Below the pieces are notes generated by a model. The model did no database searches and was not told where the DNA came from. It saw nothing but the letters and a program-made list of their open reading frames with translations. DNA of 64,000 bases, from contig NZ_VORS01000001.1 in assembly GCF_007997075.1 (NCBI RefSeq), forward strand, positions 1 to 64,000. Direction: 5' to 3'. The position numbers and the translations under genes were made by a program. The first letter of the stretch is position 1. Every line of letters begins with the position of its first letter. The DNA comes from Polaribacter sp. IC073. GTDB taxonomy: Bacteria > Bacteroidota > Bacteroidia > Flavobacteriales > Flavobacteriaceae. Positions 8,544-16,691 of this stretch are shown piece by piece.

Positions 8544-8749
8544 TTGCAATACTGGTATTGCAGGCATGGGGACATCTAAAAACCCAGTAAAATGGGGTTT
8601 TAATGATAAATATATAAGGATTGCAATACTGGTATTGCAGCTCTATTGCAGCTCTATTGCAATTAGTATTGCAATTAGTATTGCAACTGTATCACAAAAG
8701 TATTGCACCAATAATGTAAAAATATTGCTAGAAAAGGAAAACTATTGCA
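8543..8749 (+). repeat. Iteron-like ATTGCA array, possible replication origin of the island
   Basis: ATTGCA occurs ten times here, at 8543, 8557, 8620, 8634, 8645, 8656, 8668, 8680, 8702 and 8744. Four further copies lie in the end of the primase gene (8364, 8464, 8493, 8512). The central five are spaced 11, 11, 12 and 12 bp, about one helical turn, so a protein would bind one DNA face. A 20-bp unit attgcaatactggtattgca is duplicated at 8543-8562 and 8620-8639 and contains a perfect palindrome TGCAATAC-tg-GTATTGCA. The array follows the ATPase/primase genes, where an origin is expected. The ORF crossing it is a by-product of the repeats. Confidence 0.65.
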
Positions 8750-8824
8750 ATTGTAAGCAAAAACTATCTCAGCTAAAAAGTTAAGAAACTAAACAATCCA
8801 AACTTGTCTGTAAAAAATTGAGCT

Positions 8825-8920
8825 ATGAGAAACGGTTTAAGTGATAAGGAGTTAAATGATAAAGGTTTTTACAATTGTGATTTGGAAGATTTTTTATGCA
8901 ATGGATTAGAGAGTGTTTAA
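8825..8920 (+). CDS. Possible 31-aa small protein after the iteron array
   Basis: An ATG-TAA frame encodes 31 residues beginning MRNGLSDKELNDKGF and containing two cysteines. It is acidic and has no hydrophobic segment. It lies on the plus strand between the ATTGCA array and the convergent minus-strand pair. There is no homology that I recognise and no obvious promoter. It may be a chance ORF. Confidence 0.25.
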   Translation: MRNGLSDKELNDKGFYNCDLEDFLCNGLESV

Positions 8921-8945
8921 ATTCTAAATAAATCTCAAAAATATT

Positions 8946-9938
8946 TTATAAGTTTACTTTAGCTCCAATAGTTAATTGACCAAATGTATTGTCTTTAAGT
9001 CCTTTTAATGGGTTACCTCCTTGTGCATGTTCATATCCTAATGAAAATACAGTCTTGTCTTTATTGTCTATTTTATAGTTTAAAGAAATTCCTTTTTTTA
9101 TAAGGTTTCCAATAAAAAGGTTTCCTGAGTAATTGCCTAAGGTATTTCTATGGGAAATGTTATAATGAAATTTCAAGAATTGATATTTTCCCAAAGCAGA
9201 GTATAAAAGACCGCTAAAAGGGTACACTTCAATATTAAAACTGGCACTATACATTGTTAAATTTTCATAAGCAATATTTTCTAAGCCAATTGCATGGTTA
9301 TGTTTAATCTGAATAATATCCGAAGTTTTTAAATTAGACCAATCAACTTTTTTATACTCTTTCATTTTTTTTGCTTCTTCTTTTTTAGAATCTGTTGGTG
9401 GTATATTTGTTCTTTGGTTTCCTGGATAAATCCTATTAGGTTGAAGATAATTCAAAAAAGAACCTTTTTTATAAACTTTAGACCAAGTGAAGGACGCATA
9501 TGCAAGATATTGCATTCCTTTTTTATCCTCAACTTTATCTTCAGACTTTTTTATGGAAATATCAGTTAAAAGATAAGATGGAGTCATGCTTTTTGATAGA
9601 CTAAAAATATTTCCTATAGAAACACCAAACTGATATACGTTTTGTTCTTTGTCAATGAGATTATTTTTATGTAGTTCGTATGAAATAGAAAGCTTTATTG
9701 CTTGTCTTTCATTCTTTGTCTTATAAAAGTCAAGCCCTACAAAACCGTTAATACTTTGTGAATTGCTTGATGTTGCATCAGAAGGGTAAATTGCAATGTA
9801 TTGTGCGGGTAATGATTTTGTGTAAGAATTATCTGAAGCTTGTCCTATAGAAACTCCTTTTTTCCAACCATCTTGTGCTGATACAAATTGTATAGAAATA
9901 ATACAAAATAATGTAAATATTAGGTTACGCATTGTCAT
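8946..9938 (-). CDS. Exported, probably outer-membrane beta-barrel protein of unknown function
   Basis: The 330-aa protein has a clean Sec signal peptide (MTMRNLIFTLFCIISIQFVSA, cleavage before QDGW) and many alternating hydrophobic/polar strands. It ends in QLTIGAKVNL, and a C-terminal aromatic or hydrophobic strand of that kind is common in outer-membrane barrels. No family was recognised. The ATG at 9938 overlaps the upstream 141-aa gene by 14 nt; an alternative ATG at 9932 reduces this to 8 nt. It is unusual cargo for a replication/defence island and reads opposite to all other island genes. Confidence 0.68.
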   Translation of the reverse strand: MTMRNLIFTLFCIISIQFVSAQDGWKKGVSIGQASDNSYTKSLPAQYIAIYPSDATSSNSQSINGFVGLDFYKTKNERQAIKLSISYELHKNNLIDKEQNVYQFGVSIGNIFSLSKSMTPSYLLTDISIKKSEDKVEDKKGMQYLAYASFTWSKVYKKGSFLNYLQPNRIYPGNQRTNIPPTDSKKEEAKKMKEYKKVDWSNLKTSDIIQIKHNHAIGLENIAYENLTMYSASFNIEVYPFSGLLYSALGKYQFLKFHYNISHRNTLGNYSGNLFIGNLIKKGISLNYKIDNKDKTVFSLGYEHAQGGNPLKGLKDNTFGQLTIGAKVNL

Positions 9939-10350
9939 AAGTAGTTCTTATTAAATTAATGATATCATTTACAACGTCACATTTACCAGCCTGTTGTGGA
10001 GTTATTTTTACAAAAGGCTTGTTTTTACCATTTAACAGCATTAATTTTTTAACAATATTATTGCATGCTATATAAAGGGTATTTCCAATCCAAATTGGGT
10101 TTATTGCCAAATGCTCTCTTAAAGAAGAATTTATATAAATAGGCTCATTGGTTACACCTTGTAATATCTTGCTTACAAAAAGTAATATTTTGTCGTCCTT
10201 CCAATAATCAAACTTTATTTCCTTTAAAATTTTAAACAAACGGTTTTTTGCTGATTGGTTTCTGGTATTGTTTATTACGTACTCAATAGATGTTATAAAC
10301 ATAGCAGCATCTTTTTTACTTACATCGAAATTTATATTTATTTTGCTCAT
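9925..10350 (-). CDS. Unknown 141-aa cytosolic protein paired with the exported protein
   Basis: The protein has no signal peptide or membrane segment. Its first half is amphipathic (MFITSIEYVINNTRNQSAKNRLFKILKEI) and it includes a central INPIWIGNTLYIACNNIV segment. I recognise no family. Its stop overlaps the start of the exported protein gene by 14 nt, so the two form one transcription unit and probably one function. Its start faces the defence operon across a 250-bp divergent intergenic region (10351-10599) that should hold promoters for both directions. Confidence 0.6.
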   Translation of the reverse strand: MSKININFDVSKKDAAMFITSIEYVINNTRNQSAKNRLFKILKEIKFDYWKDDKILLFVSKILQGVTNEPIYINSSLREHLAINPIWIGNTLYIACNNIVKKLMLLNGKNKPFVKITPQQAGKCDVVNDIINLIRTTYDNA

Positions 10351-10599
10351 GATAATACCTTTTCGTAAAAGTACAGATAGAATCCCTTTAAAAATTACCT
10401 ATAAGTAGGTGTTTTCTTATTGTTTATTCAAAATATCTATTCATATAGACACCATATAAATTCTACAGCTATAGTTTTATGCGTTTCCGTAATTGCATTT
10501 CGCTTCTTTTGACTATTTTTAACAAAAAAAATGCTACTGCTGTAAACTTTTGCTAAAAGAACAGTAAAATTTCTATTCTATAAATTAAAAATAATAAAT
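10351..10599. promoter_or_regulatory. Divergent control region between the exported-protein pair and the defence operon
   Basis: This region is 249 bp without a gene and contains a short inverted repeat ACCTA-taag-TAGGT at 10403-10416. No full match to the TTTG-N19-21-TAnnTTTG promoter was found on either strand by eye. It must hold the start signals for the whole right-hand operon because the genes downstream are nearly contiguous. The small HTH gene that follows is the natural candidate to bind here. Confidence 0.4.
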
Positions 10600-10833
10600 A
10601 TGACTATCAACCAACTAGGCGTAGCATTAAGCGACATGTATCATAATGCGCCAAAAGGAGAGGCTGTTGCCATGATTCATTTATTCGGAATTAAATACGC
10701 TGAAGAATTAAAATAAAGTAAGTTTAGTAAAAAAGAGAGTGCAAAAACTGCCAATATTCCAGAATCTTTTGGATCAGAAATAAGTAAAGGAATGAAGTTA
10801 GCGCAATATGTAACCGTGAAAAATAGTATTTAA
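10600..10833 (+). pseudogene. Small HTH-like regulator upstream of hsdM, interrupted by an in-frame TAA
   Basis: An ATG at 10600 opens MTINQLGVALSDMYHNAPKG and continues to a TAA at 10714-10716 (38 aa). The same frame stays open afterwards and reads SKKESAKTANIPESFG, then SEISKGMKLAQYV, to a TAA at 10831-10833, 3 bp before hsdM. From memory, Bacteroidota type I restriction loci often begin with a small HTH-like protein of about 75 aa showing both halves joined, so this looks like an intact-length gene broken by one nonsense codon. The second half has no good start. Loss of this protein could change control of the operon. A sequencing error is possible. Confidence 0.65.
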
Positions 10834-10836
10834 AGA

Positions 10837-12399
10837 ATGGCTAAAAAAGCAACCACAAAAAAGACAAAATCCATAGAAGAAACATTGTGGGATTCCGCAA
10901 ATAAATTACGTGGAACAGTAGAATCATCAGAATATAAACACGTCGTTTTAAGTTTAATTTTCTTAAAGTTTGCGAGTGATAAGTTTGAAGAACGCAAACA
11001 AGAACTAATAGAAGAAGGCAAAGAAAAGTACCTTGAAATGAAGGAGTTCTACAATATGAAGAACGTCTTTTTCTTACCTACAGAATCGCGTTGGAGTTAC
11101 ATTATTGAAAATGCCAAACAAGATGATATTGCCCTAAAAATAGATACCGCTTTACATACCGTAGAAAAAAACAATCCTGCCTTAAAAGGTGCGTTGCCAG
11201 ACAACTATTTCTCTCGTTTAAATATGGACGTAAGCAAATTAGCTGCTTTACTAGACACCATAAACAATATAGATACGCTTAAAGACAAAGAGCAAGATAT
11301 TGTTGGGCGCGTGTACGAATACTTTTTAAGCAAGTTTGCACTAGCAGAAGGAAAAGGAAAAGGAGAATTCTACACACCAAAAAGTATTGTAAACCTTATT
11401 GCTACGATGATAGAACCGTACAAAGGTATTATTTACGATCCTGCTTGTGGTTCTGGTGGTATGTTTGTGCAATCTATTAAGTTTATAGAAAGCCATCTAG
11501 GAGACAAAAAAGAAGTTTCTATTTACGGACAAGAATATACATCTACTACCTACAAATTAGCAAAAATGAATCTTGCCATTCGTGGTATTGCTGCTAATTT
11601 AGGGGAAGTACCTGCAGATACTTTTGCCAAAGACCAACACAAAGATTTAAAAGCCGACTTTATTATGGCAAACCCACCTTTTAACCAAAAAGATTGGCGA
11701 GCTAGTGATGAATTAATAGACGACCCACGTTGGAAAGGCTATGATGTACCTCCAAAAAGTAATGCTAACTATGGTTGGATTTTAAACATGGCGTCTAAAC
11801 TCTCACAAAATGGAGTTGCAGGTTTTATCTTGGCAAATGGTGCATTGTCTGGTGGTGGAGAAGAATATAAAATTAGAAAAAAACTGATTGAAAATAATTT
11901 GGTAGAAGCAATTGTAATTTTACCAAGAGGAATGTTTTATACTACAGATATTTCTGTGACACTTTGGATTTTAAACAACAATAAAAAAGAACGTACCGTA
12001 AAATTACCAGAAACTACTCGTAATTATAGAAACAGAAAAGAAGAAATCTTATTTATGGACTTACGCCAAATAGGAGAGCCTTTTGAGAAAAAATACACCC
12101 AATTTTCTAAAGATAATATTAAAGAGATTACAGATACTTATCATAATTGGCAACAAAAAGAAGCAGGTTATAAAGACATCCCTGAATATTGTAAATCTGC
12201 AACTTTAGAAGATTTAAAAGCGAAAGATTATTCTTTAGTACCTAGTAAATATATTGAGTTTGTAAACAGAGATGAAAACATCAATTTTGATGAAAAAATG
12301 AAAACTTTACAAACAGAAATGACTGATTTATTAAAACAAGAAGCAGAATCTAAAGAAGATTTATTAGCAGTTTTTAAAGACTTAGGGTATGAGTTATAA
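10837..12399 (+). CDS. hsdM: Type I restriction-modification system, DNA methyltransferase subunit
   Basis: The 520-aa protein combines an N-terminal HsdM helical domain (about 10-150) with a class I N6-adenine methyltransferase. Key motifs are FYTPK at 178-182, SAM-binding motif I DPACGSGGM from residue 201, and catalytic motif IV NPPF at 279-282. HsdM with HsdS methylates adenine in a bipartite target and, with HsdR, forms the restriction complex. The ATG at 10837 lies 3 bp after the interrupted HTH gene, and the 3' end overlaps hsdS by 11 nt. All motifs are intact. Confidence 0.97.
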   Translation: MAKKATTKKTKSIEETLWDSANKLRGTVESSEYKHVVLSLIFLKFASDKFEERKQELIEEGKEKYLEMKEFYNMKNVFFLPTESRWSYIIENAKQDDIALKIDTALHTVEKNNPALKGALPDNYFSRLNMDVSKLAALLDTINNIDTLKDKEQDIVGRVYEYFLSKFALAEGKGKGEFYTPKSIVNLIATMIEPYKGIIYDPACGSGGMFVQSIKFIESHLGDKKEVSIYGQEYTSTTYKLAKMNLAIRGIAANLGEVPADTFAKDQHKDLKADFIMANPPFNQKDWRASDELIDDPRWKGYDVPPKSNANYGWILNMASKLSQNGVAGFILANGALSGGGEEYKIRKKLIENNLVEAIVILPRGMFYTTDISVTLWILNNNKKERTVKLPETTRNYRNRKEEILFMDLRQIGEPFEKKYTQFSKDNIKEITDTYHNWQQKEAGYKDIPEYCKSATLEDLKAKDYSLVPSKYIEFVNRDENINFDEKMKTLQTEMTDLLKQEAESKEDLLAVFKDLGYEL

Positions 12400-13639
12400 A
12401 AAACTAGGAAAATACATACAACCTGTTAATATTAGAAATAAAGATTTAAAAGTTGAAAGGCTTTTAGGTGTAAGTATAAGAAAAGTATTAATGCCTTCCA
12501 TAGCAAACACTGTTGGCACAAATATGAAAACTTACAAGATTATAAAAAAGCATCAGTTTGCTTATGGTCCTGTAACTTCTAGAAATGGAGATAAAATTTC
12601 CATTGCTCTTTTAGAGGATTATAATGAAGCTATCGTTTCACAAGCATATACTGTTTTTGAAATTATTGATAGTGAAGTATTAAATGCTGAATACTTGATG
12701 ATGTGGTTTAGAAGACCAGAATTTGATAGATATGCTCGTTATAAATCTCATGGAAGCGCAAGAGAAACTTTTGATTGGGATGAATTATGTGATATAGATT
12801 TACCAATCCCAACCATAGAAAAACAGCAAGAAATTATAAAAGAATACAATACTGTTGTAAACAGAATTACTTTAAACGAAACCCTAAACCAAAAACTAGA
12901 AGAAACTGCACAAGCATTGTATAAACATTGGTTTGTAGATTTTGAGTTTCCAAATCAGGAAGGTAAACCTTATAAAACTTCTGGTGGAGAGATGGAGTTT
13001 AATGAGGAATTGGATATGGAGATTCCTTTTGATTGGGAGGTGAAACCTTTGGTTTCATTTTCTGATATTAAAGGAGGAAAAAGAATGCCCGCTGGATGCA
13101 GTTTAACTTCTAAAATAAACAATCATCCTTATATTAAAGTTGCAGATTTAGGAACTAAAAAATTTGCTATTTTAAATGATAAATATGAATATGTGCAAAA
13201 TGATATTCAATCTAAAATAGCTAAATATATTGTTGCTGAAGGAGATTTATTAATTTCAATTGTTGGAACAATCGGTGTTATTAAAATAATAAACAAGTCG
13301 CTGAATAATGCTAATATGACAGAGAATTGTATGAAAATAACAAACTTTACAAAGTTAAATTCTAGTTATTTATATCATTATTTTAAATCAAAACAAGGGC
13401 AAAATGAAATTGAAGTTAGAAATGTTGGTGCAGTCCAAGCAAAATTACCAATGTACAATATAGAAACATTTCCAATTACTTGTCCGTTAGATTCTGTTTT
13501 TCAAAAGTTTGAAGTAATATCTAATACGATTGACAATAAAATTCAAAAATTACAAGAGGAAGAAATCTTACTTAAAAGAATTAAGAATTTACTTCTCTCA
13601 AAAATGACTAAGGTTGAAGTTGAAAAAGAAATGGTTTAG
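12389..13639 (+). CDS. hsdS: Type I restriction system, specificity subunit
   Basis: The 416-aa protein has two target-recognition domains separated by conserved helices. TRD1 covers about 1-145. The central helical spacer (about 145-195) includes IEKQQEIIKEYN and the typical LEETAQALYKHWFVDFEFP. TRD2 covers about 215-370, and the C-terminal helix is about 375-416. Each TRD reads one half of a bipartite site, which cannot be predicted from sequence. It overlaps hsdM by 11 nt and is followed after 28 bp by the OLD nuclease gene. TRD1 lacks much of the usual N-terminal linker and is somewhat short. Confidence 0.93.
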   Translation: MSYKKLGKYIQPVNIRNKDLKVERLLGVSIRKVLMPSIANTVGTNMKTYKIIKKHQFAYGPVTSRNGDKISIALLEDYNEAIVSQAYTVFEIIDSEVLNAEYLMMWFRRPEFDRYARYKSHGSARETFDWDELCDIDLPIPTIEKQQEIIKEYNTVVNRITLNETLNQKLEETAQALYKHWFVDFEFPNQEGKPYKTSGGEMEFNEELDMEIPFDWEVKPLVSFSDIKGGKRMPAGCSLTSKINNHPYIKVADLGTKKFAILNDKYEYVQNDIQSKIAKYIVAEGDLLISIVGTIGVIKIINKSLNNANMTENCMKITNFTKLNSSYLYHYFKSKQGQNEIEVRNVGAVQAKLPMYNIETFPITCPLDSVFQKFEVISNTIDNKIQKLQEEEILLKRIKNLLLSKMTKVEVEKEMV

Positions 13640-13667
13640 TTATGTAAACACTCGATAAAAAAAAGCT

Positions 13668-15479
13668 ATGTCAAAAATTAGAATTAATGGAATTTCAATA
13701 GCAAATTATAGATCGTTTAACGAACGACAAGATTTTGTTTTCCCCAATGCCGAATATAAAAAACCTGTTTCTATTGTTGGTTACAATAATTCAGGTAAAA
13801 CAAACTTAATGAATGCTATTTTGTATGCATTACAGGTTAATTTTGTTAGTAAAGACACTTTTACAATTAACGATTTTCATAATAGATTAATTGAGAACGA
13901 ACCTTTAATTATACTTGGTGCTACAAGTTCAATTGAAGCTAAATTTGATGGAGAAAAACAAGCTAATCTTACAGGTTACCACCGACTAAAATTTTATATT
14001 GATGGAGATGAAATTGAAGGAAGCAAAATAGAATCAGTAAATGGTTTAGCTCAAGTTCCAAACTACGGAGGCGAATTAGTTGATGATATAAATTGGCAGT
14101 CTTATGGAGCTGCAAGATATTTTAATATATTTTACATTAATTTTCATAAAATTAAAGAGGAAATAAGTACACAAAAAACAAGTTGGGGCAATTTAAAATC
14201 ATTTTTAGGTAAACACATTCAAAAAATAGTTAAAACAGATGTTGCTATGAATGATAAAAAAGATGTTTTTGAGCAAGAAGTAGACTTAAGTACAAAAAGA
14301 GTATTAGCAGATTCAGGTTTAGAAAACTTTATAAACTTAATCAAGAAAAATTACATTACAAATTTAAGAAATGATGATTGTACTGTAGAATTTGGTATGC
14401 CAAATTATGAAGATATTTTTCTTAAAATGTTATTTAAGGTTGGGTTGAATGGTGATGTTGAAAATTTAGTACCAATAGATCATTTTGGAGATGGTTATAT
14501 ATCGATGTTTGTTATGGCAGTTATACAGGCAATTGCAGAATCAAGTGAAGATGATGAATGCCTTTTCTTGTTTGAAGAACCAGAGAGTTTTTTACATGAA
14601 AATCATCAAGAGTATTTTTACAAAACTGTTTTATGTGGTTTAGCAGAAAAAGGACATCAAGTTATTTATACAACACATTCAGCTAAAATGATTAATCCTT
14701 TTGATACGAAAGGGTTAATCCGATTAGAAATGAATAAAAATAATCAAACTGTAAAAAAATACAATAATGTTGGTGAGTTTAATTTTGAGGGTCTAGACGC
14801 ATTAAGTGGTGAGCCAATAAATATTTCTCGTTACAATGAGTTTATTAAAACTATTGAACCTAATTTGAATAAAATGCTTTTTAGTAAAAAAGTAATTATT
14901 GTTGAAGGCCCAAATGATGTTATGGTGTATAATTATTCCATCAAACAAAAAGTTTTAAAATTTATAAATGATGATGATTCAATTTTAAATAAAGATAAAT
15001 ATGCTGATGCGTATATGAATTTTGAAAACATTACAATTGTATGTCATCATGGAAAAAGCACAGCAAATTATATTATTGAATTGTGTAAGCATTTTAAACT
15101 TGATTATTTTGTTATAAATGATTGGGATTTTGCAGAAGCAGAATTATCACTAGAATCAATTGTTGGTTTTGACACATTGGCTGATTTAAAGGCAGATCAA
15201 ATTTATTCAGAAAGTAGCAAGAAAGCAATGATAACTAACAATTGGAATTTACTTAATAACGCAGGTATTGATAATATACATTTTAATGTTAAAAAACTTG
15301 AAACTGTTATTGGTTATGATTCTGTAGATAAAAGTAGTTTGGCTATTTGGGATTTAATTAATAGTAACGGATTTGATTTTAACGAAAGTTTATTTCCTGA
15401 AAAACTAGAGTTTTTTTTAGGTTTAAAAAAAGAAATTAATGAACAATTAGTTGAAGAAGAAGAAAATCCAATCTTATAA
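13668..15479 (+). CDS. OLD-family ATP-dependent nuclease (ABC ATPase plus TOPRIM)
   Basis: The 603-aa protein has an SMC/RecF-like ABC ATPase: Walker A GYNNSGKT at 38-45, Walker B LFLFEEPE at 299-306, and H-loop His337 in TTHS. A C-terminal TOPRIM nuclease domain follows, with Glu413 (VIIVEGPND) and the Asp485-Trp-Asp487 metal-binding pair. All key residues are present, so ATP hydrolysis and metal-dependent DNA nicking or cleavage are plausible. OLD proteins include P2 Old and Gabija GajA. No UvrD-like GajB partner is present; instead a PD-(D/E)XK nuclease starts 2 bp downstream. The gene sits between hsdS and hsdR, transcribed with them. Confidence 0.88.
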   Translation: MSKIRINGISIANYRSFNERQDFVFPNAEYKKPVSIVGYNNSGKTNLMNAILYALQVNFVSKDTFTINDFHNRLIENEPLIILGATSSIEAKFDGEKQANLTGYHRLKFYIDGDEIEGSKIESVNGLAQVPNYGGELVDDINWQSYGAARYFNIFYINFHKIKEEISTQKTSWGNLKSFLGKHIQKIVKTDVAMNDKKDVFEQEVDLSTKRVLADSGLENFINLIKKNYITNLRNDDCTVEFGMPNYEDIFLKMLFKVGLNGDVENLVPIDHFGDGYISMFVMAVIQAIAESSEDDECLFLFEEPESFLHENHQEYFYKTVLCGLAEKGHQVIYTTHSAKMINPFDTKGLIRLEMNKNNQTVKKYNNVGEFNFEGLDALSGEPINISRYNEFIKTIEPNLNKMLFSKKVIIVEGPNDVMVYNYSIKQKVLKFINDDDSILNKDKYADAYMNFENITIVCHHGKSTANYIIELCKHFKLDYFVINDWDFAEAELSLESIVGFDTLADLKADQIYSESSKKAMITNNWNLLNNAGIDNIHFNVKKLETVIGYDSVDKSSLAIWDLINSNGFDFNESLFPEKLEFFLGLKKEINEQLVEEEENPIL

Positions 15480-15481
15480 TA

Positions 15482-16627
15482 ATGAGTAAAAATCTAAAAC
15501 CAGAAGAGTTACAAAACTTTCTCAATCAAAACGAGATACCAAAAATAAAAGGCAAACCCAAAACCTTTTTAGGTATTGCTAAACAACCACATTATGAGAA
15601 TGTGTTGTCTAATATTTATGCTTTCTTTTTTAACGTTTTCGAAGAGCATGGTTTTAAAGATTTATTTATAAAGAGTTTGCTTGAGCTAATACAAAACTCT
15701 AAATTAAATAAAGAAAATATTACTTTAACTGATTTTGATATTATAACAGAATTCTATACAATTGGAGAGGGAAGAATTGACTTGCTACTTAGTAATGACA
15801 AACAAGCTATAATCATAGAGAATAAAGTATATCATTACTTAGATAATGATTTAGATGATTATTGGAACAGTGTTCAAAGCACCAACAAGGTTGGTGTAAT
15901 TTTGTCTTTACACCATATTTCAAGGAGTAATTATTCAGAATATGAAAATGCATCAAACTACATAAACATAACCCATATAGAATTATTAGAATGTATTAAA
16001 AAAAATATAGGAACTTATTTATTACAAGCTAGTGAAAAATACACAGTATTTTTAAAAGATTTTATACAAAACATGAAGAACCTAAGCTCTACAATAATGA
16101 ATGAAAAAGAAATTGACTTTTACTTCAATAACCAACAAAAGATAAGAGAAACAAAAGTATTTAGTGAAGGTGTAGAAAATCATGTAAAAGCTGAAATTGA
16201 AAAAGCTGGAAATATTTTAAATGGTGTAGTTTTAAGTAGCCCAAGGGCTAATTCTAATATGAACAGTAGGATTAGATGTTTTGTTTCTCAGAAAAACAAA
16301 AACCTAATGATTACTGTTGGTTTTGATTATTTATTAACTGGAGAAAACAAATTGTATTTAATTGTAGAACTTCAAAATGAAGCCTTAGTTAATAGAGAAA
16401 AATATAAACAAATTGATTTTTCTGAAGATGAATTACAAATTTCATTTTCTGAAAACTTTAGAACTACAAATTACAATTGGTCTCATTTTGCTATAAAAGA
16501 ATATATTTTATTGGCTAAAGACATTCACCAATTATCAAGTTTTATTATGCGAAAATTAGAAGAAGATCATTTACTTTCTATATTTAAAAAAATTGAACGC
16601 ATTTTGGATAATTCTGAAGTAAAGTAA
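15482..16627 (+). CDS. PD-(D/E)XK superfamily nuclease (PDDEXK_4-like)
   Basis: The 381-aa protein has a restriction-endonuclease-fold active site: Asp100 in GRIDLLL followed by Glu113-Asn-Lys115 in AIIIENKVYHY, the D...E-x-K arrangement. The rest resembles PDDEXK_4-type proteins: an N-terminal helical region (about 40-90) and a C-terminal mixed domain (about 230-375) with SRIRCFVSQKNKNLMITVGF. The start is 2 bp after the OLD gene stop, implying translational coupling and a joint function. These proteins are often listed as hypothetical defence-associated nucleases. The exact substrate is unknown. Confidence 0.8.
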   Translation: MSKNLKPEELQNFLNQNEIPKIKGKPKTFLGIAKQPHYENVLSNIYAFFFNVFEEHGFKDLFIKSLLELIQNSKLNKENITLTDFDIITEFYTIGEGRIDLLLSNDKQAIIIENKVYHYLDNDLDDYWNSVQSTNKVGVILSLHHISRSNYSEYENASNYINITHIELLECIKKNIGTYLLQASEKYTVFLKDFIQNMKNLSSTIMNEKEIDFYFNNQQKIRETKVFSEGVENHVKAEIEKAGNILNGVVLSSPRANSNMNSRIRCFVSQKNKNLMITVGFDYLLTGENKLYLIVELQNEALVNREKYKQIDFSEDELQISFSENFRTTNYNWSHFAIKEYILLAKDIHQLSSFIMRKLEEDHLLSIFKKIERILDNSEVK

Positions 16628-16691
16628 TTATTCCAACAAAAATAAAATTATGATATTTACAAGACCATTGTAAAATAGATAGAATTAAATT

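Noticed and set aside
8543-8749. CRISPR array
   Set aside because: The repeat unit is only 6-12 bp with no 20-45 bp repeat and no unique spacers of regular length, and no cas gene is in the window.
8527-8784. 85-codon open frame with ISIAISIAISIA repeats
   Set aside because: It overlaps the end of the primase gene and consists largely of translated ATTGCA repeats; the periodic peptide is a by-product of the array.
13668-16627. Gabija system
   Set aside because: GajA-like OLD protein is present but no UvrD/PcrA-type helicase (GajB) follows; the partner has a PD-(D/E)XK site instead.
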